Assembly: GCA_013298075.1 (NCBI GenBank)
Contig: JAAFJG010000036.1
Coordinates: 1-46,749 of the forward strand
Origin: Cytophagales bacterium
GTDB taxonomy: Bacteria; Bacteroidota; Bacteroidia; Cytophagales; Microscillaceae
DNA: 46,749 nt
Direction: 5' to 3'
How positions within the stretch are numbered: position 1 is the first letter of the stretch; the number at the start of each line of letters is the position of its first letter. Both the position numbers and the translations under genes were made by a program. The notes under the pieces were generated by a model, which was not told where the DNA came from, searched no databases, and worked only from the letters and a program-made list of their open reading frames with translations. This document shows, piece after piece, positions 42,227 through 46,749 of the stretch.

Positions 42227-42359
42227 TGCTATTTTTTATAGTGATTTTATAAAAAACCAATTCTGTTTTATAAAACCAATAAATATAGCAAAAATCGTAA
42301 AAATAAAAAAATATCATCATTTTCATACATCTGATTATTTTGAAAAAAACAAAAAATAT

Positions 42360-42475
42360 GGTTCTTAGTAAGTTTGTACGGAAAATAAAAAAAAAAATTT
42401 GAAATACGCTTTTTGAATTGCCTCCAGATTTATCTGGAGGATAATAAAAAAATTCAATTTCTATTCATACAGAAA
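42360..42475 (+). mobile_element. MITE-like repeat, family 1, copy D (internal deletion, right end lost)
   Basis: Left end GGTTCTTAGTAAGTTTGTAC matches the terminal repeat of copy E. The core hairpin is at 42421-42440. The TTGGCTTTAGCC block and about 70 following bases are missing, and after CTATTCATA the copy stops without a right terminal repeat. Confidence 0.75.
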
Positions 42476-42717
42476 ATATCACTAAAAAAATAAAAAAAAA
42501 CTACTTTTTTGAAACTAATTTGTTATAAAAGTAGTTTAATATAAAAAATAGTTAAAAATTAGCATATTTTTTGTTTTTATAAATAAATAATAATAAATTT
42601 GTTTGGATTTGTCCAATCAACTTTCATCATCAAATAAATCTTCTAGAAATATAAAACATAGATTTTTTAAATTATTGTGATAAAAAAGTAAAAAATACTT
42701 TCAAAAAAAATAATGTT

Positions 42718-43239
42718 ATGAATTTGCAAGGCAAAAAAGTTTTGATTTTAAATCAAGATTATCGCGCTCTCACTATTTGTAGCGTTGAGAAAGCGTTTGT
42801 TTTAGTATATTTAAACAAGGCTGAATTAGTAGCAGAAGTTCCTGGGCTTCGAATCAATACTATTTCTTCCTATTTTTCTATGCCTTCTATTATTCGTTTA
42901 TTTAGGTATGTAAATTTACCTTATAAAGGCGTAGTTTTGACAAGACAAAATGTTTTCAAACGTGATGGTGGAAAATGTCAATATTGTAACACTCCACACG
43001 ACCTTACGCTTGACCACGTACTGCCTCGATCACGTGGCGGTAAGTCTTCTTGGGAAAATTTGGCAACTGCTTGCAAACCTTGCAACTCTCGCAAAGGAGA
43101 TAGAACGCCACAAGAAGCAAATATGATATTGATGAGACAACCTTTTAAGCCCACTTTTTTAATGTTTTTGAGAGATTACTCAGGAATGTTAGATGAAAAT
43201 TGGAGACCTTATTTGGGAGTAAGTAAAATAACGAATTAA
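42718..43239 (+). CDS. HNH endonuclease family protein
   Basis: 173 residues. The first 75 residues (VLILNQDYRALTICSVEKAFVLVYLNKAELV) form the N-terminal region typical of the chromosomal HNH family in Bacteroidota and Cyanobacteria. The HNH motif has Cys87-x-x-Cys90, LTLDHVLPRSRGG with Asp99-His100, Asn114 in SWENLATAC, and Cys119-x-x-Cys122 as the second zinc pair. It is a metal-dependent DNA nuclease fold. These stand-alone proteins are widely conserved and not linked with phages or introns here; their role is not clear. No partner gene is adjacent; the MsrB gene follows after about 110 bases. Confidence 0.9.
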   Translation: MNLQGKKVLILNQDYRALTICSVEKAFVLVYLNKAELVAEVPGLRINTISSYFSMPSIIRLFRYVNLPYKGVVLTRQNVFKRDGGKCQYCNTPHDLTLDHVLPRSRGGKSSWENLATACKPCNSRKGDRTPQEANMILMRQPFKPTFLMFLRDYSGMLDENWRPYLGVSKITN

Positions 43240-43348
43240 TTTTTTTATTGCTATTTTTTATTGTTAAAAAAAACATAAAAACTTTTTTTTTATAACCAAA
43301 AATATGTATTTTTCGTTACAAATATATATTTAAACTTTAAAAATAAAA

Positions 43349-43819
43349 ATGAAAAAAATATTTTTTTTTAGCGCCTTGTTTTGTCTTAATTTATATGTGT
43401 CTTATGCTCAAAAAAAAGAAGAAGACAAAAAAACAGTGGTAAAAACTCCAAAGGAATGGCAACAATGCTTAACCGCTGAACAATACAAAGTTTTACGTTT
43501 AAAAGGTACAGAAATGGCTTTTACAGGTAAATATTATGACCATAAAGAAAAGGGAACTTATACTTGTGCCGCTTGTAAATCCGAATTATTTACTTCTGAT
43601 ACAAAATTTGACTCAGGAACTGGCTGGCCAAGTTATTTTCAGCCTGTAAAAAAAGGAGCAGTTAAAAATATTACTGATAATTCGCATGGTATGGCAAGAG
43701 TCGAAGTGGTTTGTGGAAAATGTGATGGACATTTAGGACACGTTTTTGATGATGGTCCGCCTCCAACGGGTATGAGATATTGTATCAATTCTGCTTCTTT
43801 AGATTTTAAGAAGAAATAA
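43349..43819 (+). CDS. msrB: Peptide-methionine (R)-S-oxide reductase, exported
   Basis: 156 residues. A signal peptide ([20 protein letters not shown], cleaved before QKK) puts it outside the cytoplasm. The SelR domain covers about residues 35-154: zinc ligands Cys73, Cys76, Cys122 and Cys125, [34 protein letters not shown] and the catalytic Cys145 in [10 protein letters not shown]. It reduces methionine R-sulfoxide in oxidised proteins. Periplasmic MsrB needs an electron donor such as a membrane thiol carrier, which is not visible nearby. It is single-gene, followed by a MITE copy. Confidence 0.95.
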   Translation: MKKIFFFSALFCLNLYVSYAQKKEEDKKTVVKTPKEWQQCLTAEQYKVLRLKGTEMAFTGKYYDHKEKGTYTCAACKSELFTSDTKFDSGTGWPSYFQPVKKGAVKNITDNSHGMARVEVVCGKCDGHLGHVFDDGPPPTGMRYCINSASLDFKKK

Positions 43820-43862
43820 TGATTAAAAAAATAGTTTTTTTATTGATATAAATAAATAAAAA

Positions 43863-44073
43863 GGTTCATGGGAAATTATTGTGGAGCTAATTTTGGTCTA
43901 TATATGAATATCTTTTTATTTTAAAAATATAGAAAAGTATCCATTTGAGAAACATAAAAATTTTGGCTAAAGCCAAGAATTGAATTTTATACTATCCTCC
44001 AGATAAATCTGGAGGCAATTCAAAAAACATATTTCAAAAAAAAATCATTTTCCGCACAAATTTCCTAAGAACC
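43863..44073 (-). mobile_element. MITE-like repeat, family 1, copy E (both ends present)
   Basis: 211 bases. Ends: GGTTCATGGGAAATTATTGT on the left and, inverted, GGTTCTTAGGAAATTTGTGC on the right. Core hairpin at 43996-44015, same orientation as copy C. Flanking bases are A-rich on both sides, so a target duplication cannot be told. It lies between the convergent msrB and pgi genes, in a 446-base gap with nothing else notable. Confidence 0.88.
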
Positions 44074-44265
44074 AAAAAATTTCATTTTTATCTACCACAC
44101 AAAAAATTACACTACTAATATTTTTAAAAATATGCGTTTTTCTACTTGAAAAAGAAGTTACAAATATATTTTAAGTGAAATCATAAACAGCCAATTATCA
44201 GAAAGAAATACACAAAAAAAATAAATTTTATTCTGTATTTTTATGGTTTTTAATCTATCTAAAAA

Positions 44266-45918
44266 CTACTTTCTCATATTTTTATAGGCATTGATAAGTC
44301 CGTTAGTAGAACTATCGTGTTTATCTATTTTGTCTTCATTCACTAATTCTGGCAAAATTTGATTGGCTAATTGTTTGCCTAATTCCACGCCCCATTGGTC
44401 AAAACTAAATACATTCCAAATCACACCTTGCACAAATATTTTATGCTCATACATAGCAATCAAACTTCCCAAAGCACGCGGAGTAAGTTTTTTATAAAGG
44501 ATAGAATTAGTGGGCTTATTGCCTTCAAATACTTTAAAAGGCGTTAGAAAATCAATTTCTTCTTTCGTTTTTCCTGATTTTTCTAATTCAGATTTTACTT
44601 CGGCTTCATTTTTTCCTTTCATCAAGGCCTCTGTTTGTGCAAAAAAATTAGAAAGCAATTTATTATGATGGTCATCTAACGGATTTTGGCTGATAGCAGG
44701 GGCTAAAAAATCACACGGAATTAATTTTGTACCTTGGTGAATCAGTTGATAAAAAGCGTGTTGTCCATTTGTACCAGGTTCGCCCCAAATAATAGGTCCT
44801 GTTTGATATGTTACTAATTTCCCATTTCTATCCACCGTTTTTCCGTTGCTTTCCATATCTCCTTGTTGAAAATAAGCAGGAAATCTATGTAAATATTGGT
44901 CATAAGGCAATAAAGCGTGGCTATGTGCCTCAAAAAAATTGTTATACCATATTCCCAAAAGTGCCAAAATGACAGGAATATTTTCTGAAAAATCCTTTTC
45001 TGCCAAATGTTTATCCATTTCAAAAGCCCCATCTAATAATTCCTCAAAATTTTTGTACCCAATCGCACATGCAATAGGCATACCTATCGCAGACCACAAA
45101 GAATATCGTCCGCCTACCCAATCCCAAAAACCAAACATATTATTGGTATCGATTCCAAATTTTTCTACTTCATTTTTATTGGTTGATAACGCAATAAAAT
45201 GTTTTTTGATGTGTTCTTTGTCTTTGGCGTGATTTAAAAACCAATTTTTAGCCGAATTGGCGTTAGTCATTGTTTCTTGCGTAGTAAAAGTTTTGGAAGC
45301 AACAATAAATAAAGTTGTTTCTGCGTTTACTTTTTTGAGCGTTTCGACCAAATGAGTAGCATCAATATTAGAGATAAAATGAACTTTTATATTTTCTTTT
45401 TGGTATGGTTTTAAGCCTTCTGTTACCATTACAGCCCCCAAATCAGAGCCGCCAATGCCAATATTGACAATATCAGTCATTGGTTTATTAGTAAAACCTT
45501 TGTGTTCGCCTTTGATAATTTTGTCAGAAAATATTTTTATTTTTTCTAACACTTCTTTTATATCAGGCATAATATTTTTTCCACTTTCGAACACATCTTT
45601 GCCCGAATGATTTCTCAAAGCGGTATGTAACACAGCACGATTTTCTGTTTGATTGATTTTTTCACCATCAAACATGGCTTTGATAGCGCCTTTGAGTTGG
45701 GTTTCATTGGCTAACTCAAACAACAAATTCATTGTTTTTTGTGTGATGATATTTTTGGAATAATCGAGTAAAATATCTTCAAAACACAATGAAAACTCGT
45801 TAAATCTATTTTTATTTTCTGCAAATAAATTTCTAAGATTTGTTTTTTTTAGTCGTTCTGCTTCTTGAGCAAGTAAGTTCCAAGCCTTTGTAGTAGTTGG
45901 ATTTATTTTTGGAAACAT
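44266..45918 (-). CDS. pgi: Glucose-6-phosphate isomerase
   Basis: 550 residues from the ATG at 45918, giving [20 protein letters not shown] as in the family; the frame is open for 30 more residues upstream but these are low complexity. Recognised blocks: [85 protein letters not shown] and [11 protein letters not shown]. It interconverts glucose 6-phosphate and fructose 6-phosphate in the cytoplasm. TAATTTTG on the minus strand at 46070-46077 may be its -7 element, giving a leader of about 145 bases that contains a 9-base inverted repeat (46002-46010 and 46022-46030). Confidence 0.96.
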   Translation of the reverse strand: MFPKINPTTTKAWNLLAQEAERLKKTNLRNLFAENKNRFNEFSLCFEDILLDYSKNIITQKTMNLLFELANETQLKGAIKAMFDGEKINQTENRAVLHTALRNHSGKDVFESGKNIMPDIKEVLEKIKIFSDKIIKGEHKGFTNKPMTDIVNIGIGGSDLGAVMVTEGLKPYQKENIKVHFISNIDATHLVETLKKVNAETTLFIVASKTFTTQETMTNANSAKNWFLNHAKDKEHIKKHFIALSTNKNEVEKFGIDTNNMFGFWDWVGGRYSLWSAIGMPIACAIGYKNFEELLDGAFEMDKHLAEKDFSENIPVILALLGIWYNNFFEAHSHALLPYDQYLHRFPAYFQQGDMESNGKTVDRNGKLVTYQTGPIIWGEPGTNGQHAFYQLIHQGTKLIPCDFLAPAISQNPLDDHHNKLLSNFFAQTEALMKGKNEAEVKSELEKSGKTKEEIDFLTPFKVFEGNKPTNSILYKKLTPRALGSLIAMYEHKIFVQGVIWNVFSFDQWGVELGKQLANQILPELVNEDKIDKHDSSTNGLINAYKNMRK

Positions 45919-46159
45919 ATTGTTATTTTTATTGTTGATATTTTTTTGAATAATAATGTTAGAGATGTTACCATTTTGAATTTGCTTTGTTTCTTTTATT
46001 TTTATCAAATATTTTTAAGCAATTTGATAAAATTATCTTGCTTATCAATAATACTTTACAAAAACTATTCAAAATTAAATAATATTATTGATTTTTTTTT
46101 ATTTTTTTCAAAAAAAATAAAAAAAACTCTCTTTTTTTATTTTTTAAGGGAATAATCAA
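45919..46159. other. AT-rich leader and intergenic region upstream of pgi
   Basis: Very AT-rich. TTATCAAAT at 46002-46010 pairs with 46022-46030 and may form a hairpin in the pgi leader. Long A and T runs between 46090 and 46140 could end transcription coming from the genes at 46160-46553. No gene was found. Confidence 0.45.
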
Positions 46160-46249
46160 TCATTTTTTTATCTTATGAAGTCTTTTAATTTCATTATAAT
46201 TTAATACTTTTTCTTTTTTACCAAATTCCATTGAAAATTTTTTAGCCAT
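46160..46249 (-). CDS. Short frame coupled to the nuclease-like fragment (possible remnant)
   Basis: 29 residues, MAKKFSMEFGKKEKVLNYNE and then IKRLHKIKK. Its start codon overlaps the stop codon of the upstream frame by eight bases (46242-46249), as in translationally coupled genes. It is probably the N-terminal stub of a longer downstream partner that has been lost, or a tiny real protein. No family recognised. Confidence 0.35.
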   Translation of the reverse strand: MAKKFSMEFGKKEKVLNYNEIKRLHKIKK

Positions 46250-46553
46250 TTTGCAGTTCTTTTAATAGTCTATTAAACTTATTTTTGTGTTTAAAATCAA
46301 TCGTTTCATCAACCAATGCCAAATTTCGTTTTAATAAATGTGCATTTATAAAAGTTTTGTTTTCCAAATATGAATAGGCAAATATATTATTTTCTTCGTC
46401 ATGTTTTATCGTATCATATTTTAAAAATACTTTTTTGCCTCGCAATTTTTGTATCAAATATTCTTTTGCTTCTGTATTTACCAAAATATTTTGTTTGATG
46501 CCAATAAGACGAATTATTACATTATTATTTAATTTGATAAGTTCAGGGAGCAT
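46242..46553 (-). pseudogene. Staphylococcal-nuclease-like C-terminal fragment, possibly the end of a DNA methyltransferase
   Basis: 103 residues. The text VIIRLIGIKQNILVNTEAKEYLIQKLRGKKVFLKYD, then IFAYSYLENKTFINAHLLKRNLALVD, follows the C-terminal two thirds of the SNase fold (gk-V-l-k-d, AYvyl.dktfiNahLlk.gLA). The first strands and the catalytic Asp/Arg positions of a full nuclease are missing. From memory, such tails occur at the end of some DNA methyltransferases of Bacteroidota and Campylobacterota. The ATG is directly preceded by an in-frame TAG and lies inside the 27-base motif shared with 20557, so the 5' part was probably removed by an insertion or rearrangement. Confidence 0.5.
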
Positions 46554-46572
46554 CTAAAAAATAAATTACCCA
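46546..46572. repeat. 27-base motif shared with 20557-20583
   Basis: Agrees at 24 of 27 positions with the earlier copy. It spans the start codon of the nuclease-like fragment. Beyond it, CCCTCACCGCTGGGGAGGG at about 46598-46616 forms a GC-rich hairpin unlike the surroundings, and the rest to the window end has no gene. Confidence 0.6.
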
Positions 46573-46749
46573 CTCAAAAAAACTTATTTTTAGTTCCCTC
46601 ACCGCTGGGGAGGGTTAGGGTGCAGTGTTGTTAAGTTCTAATATTTGTCAGGTAAATTATTTTACAAATCAAAATATAATTTGCCAAATCTATAAGATTT
46701 TCAAAAAATTATAGATTTTTTAGAGAATATTATACAAGTTAATTTCTAT

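Larger units (their letters stand above)
41808..42717. other. Long intergenic region made of repeats
   Basis: 910 bases between divergent genes with no gene found. It holds the operon promoter (41859-41890), a small perfect hairpin ACCTAAAAATTTAGGT (41961-41976), family 3 copy 2, family 2 copy 2 and family 1 copy D. The rest, 42480-42717, is very AT-rich and shows nothing notable. Confidence 0.7.

Noticed and set aside
39389-43239. Muramidase and HNH nuclease as signs of a prophage
   Set aside because: The muramidase is membrane anchored in an operon with lipoproteins, and the HNH protein is the chromosomal type. No capsid, terminase, portal, tail or integrase genes were seen.
43855-44081. 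Target duplication around MITE copy E
   Set aside because: Both flanks are A-rich, but the adjoining 8 bases (AATAAAAA and AAAAAATT) are not identical.
1-46749. tRNA genes or other structured RNA genes
   Set aside because: No T-loop consensus with matching arms was seen outside coding regions on either strand; a covariance search would be decisive.

Overview
The window is AT-rich DNA from a member of the Bacteroidota, most likely of the Cytophagia type. The evidence is the gene content (BamD followed by an omega-like RpoZ, DUF5686 protein, TSP3-repeat OmpA, TIGR02757, CcmB, PspC, SiaC/DUF1987) and the promoters. Many genes are preceded by the Bacteroidota signature TAnnTTTG at -7, several with TTTG about 19 bases further upstream. 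Shine-Dalgarno sequences are mostly absent. No tRNA, rRNA, CRISPR array, complete insertion sequence or prophage structural gene was seen.

Layout. 1-5072: a type IIG-like restriction-modification gene whose first 223 bases are repeated at the left edge as the start of a second gene, then an M16 peptidase homologue without its zinc motif, then a small lipoprotein. 5579-8905: nrdA converging on a TIGR02757 gene at a strong bidirectional terminator. 8936-11661: TPR-PspC membrane protein, an unknown two-helix membrane protein, a DHH phosphoesterase and a small conserved protein. 11961-16461 (minus): ccmB, a Lys/Glu-rich protein, OmpA with six TSP3 repeats, and pyrG. 16701-20238: a small conserved protein, a lipoprotein with a possible papain-like fold, and an AAA+ ATPase of the type found with contractile injection systems, but with no such genes around it. 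20239-23679: a repeat- and palindrome-rich stretch holding a MORN-like exported protein and a two-gene ATPase/TOPRIM (DUF3226) pair that resembles anti-phage systems. 23680-34658: housekeeping genes (DUF5686 protein, bamD-rpoZ, M48 protease, purS-comB-miaA, pdxA-rlpA-maf-folC). 34784-44265: an accessory-looking region with an Rpn-type nuclease, SiaC-like protein, ExbB/TolQ-like protein, a membrane adenylate cyclase, a four-gene operon ending in a GH25 muramidase, HNH nuclease, MsrB, and most of the dispersed repeats. 44266-46749: pgi and the remains of what may be a second restriction-modification locus.

Three families of small dispersed repeats occur. Family 1 (five copies at about 11.8, 20.3, 36.5, 42.4 and 44.0 kb) is a roughly 205-base MITE with terminal inverted repeats, a conserved central hairpin, and in one copy an 8-base target duplication. 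Family 2 (35.7 and 42.1 kb) has conserved arms around unrelated hairpins. Family 3 (34.7, 35.9 and 42.0 kb) is a roughly 92-base near-palindrome found next to family 2.

The best leads for new biology are the ATPase/DUF3226 pair, the tandem restriction-modification genes with a shared nuclease end, the muramidase operon with two tandem paralogues and a G8 tract, and the MITE family. All functional statements rest on motifs and remembered family features; no searches were run.
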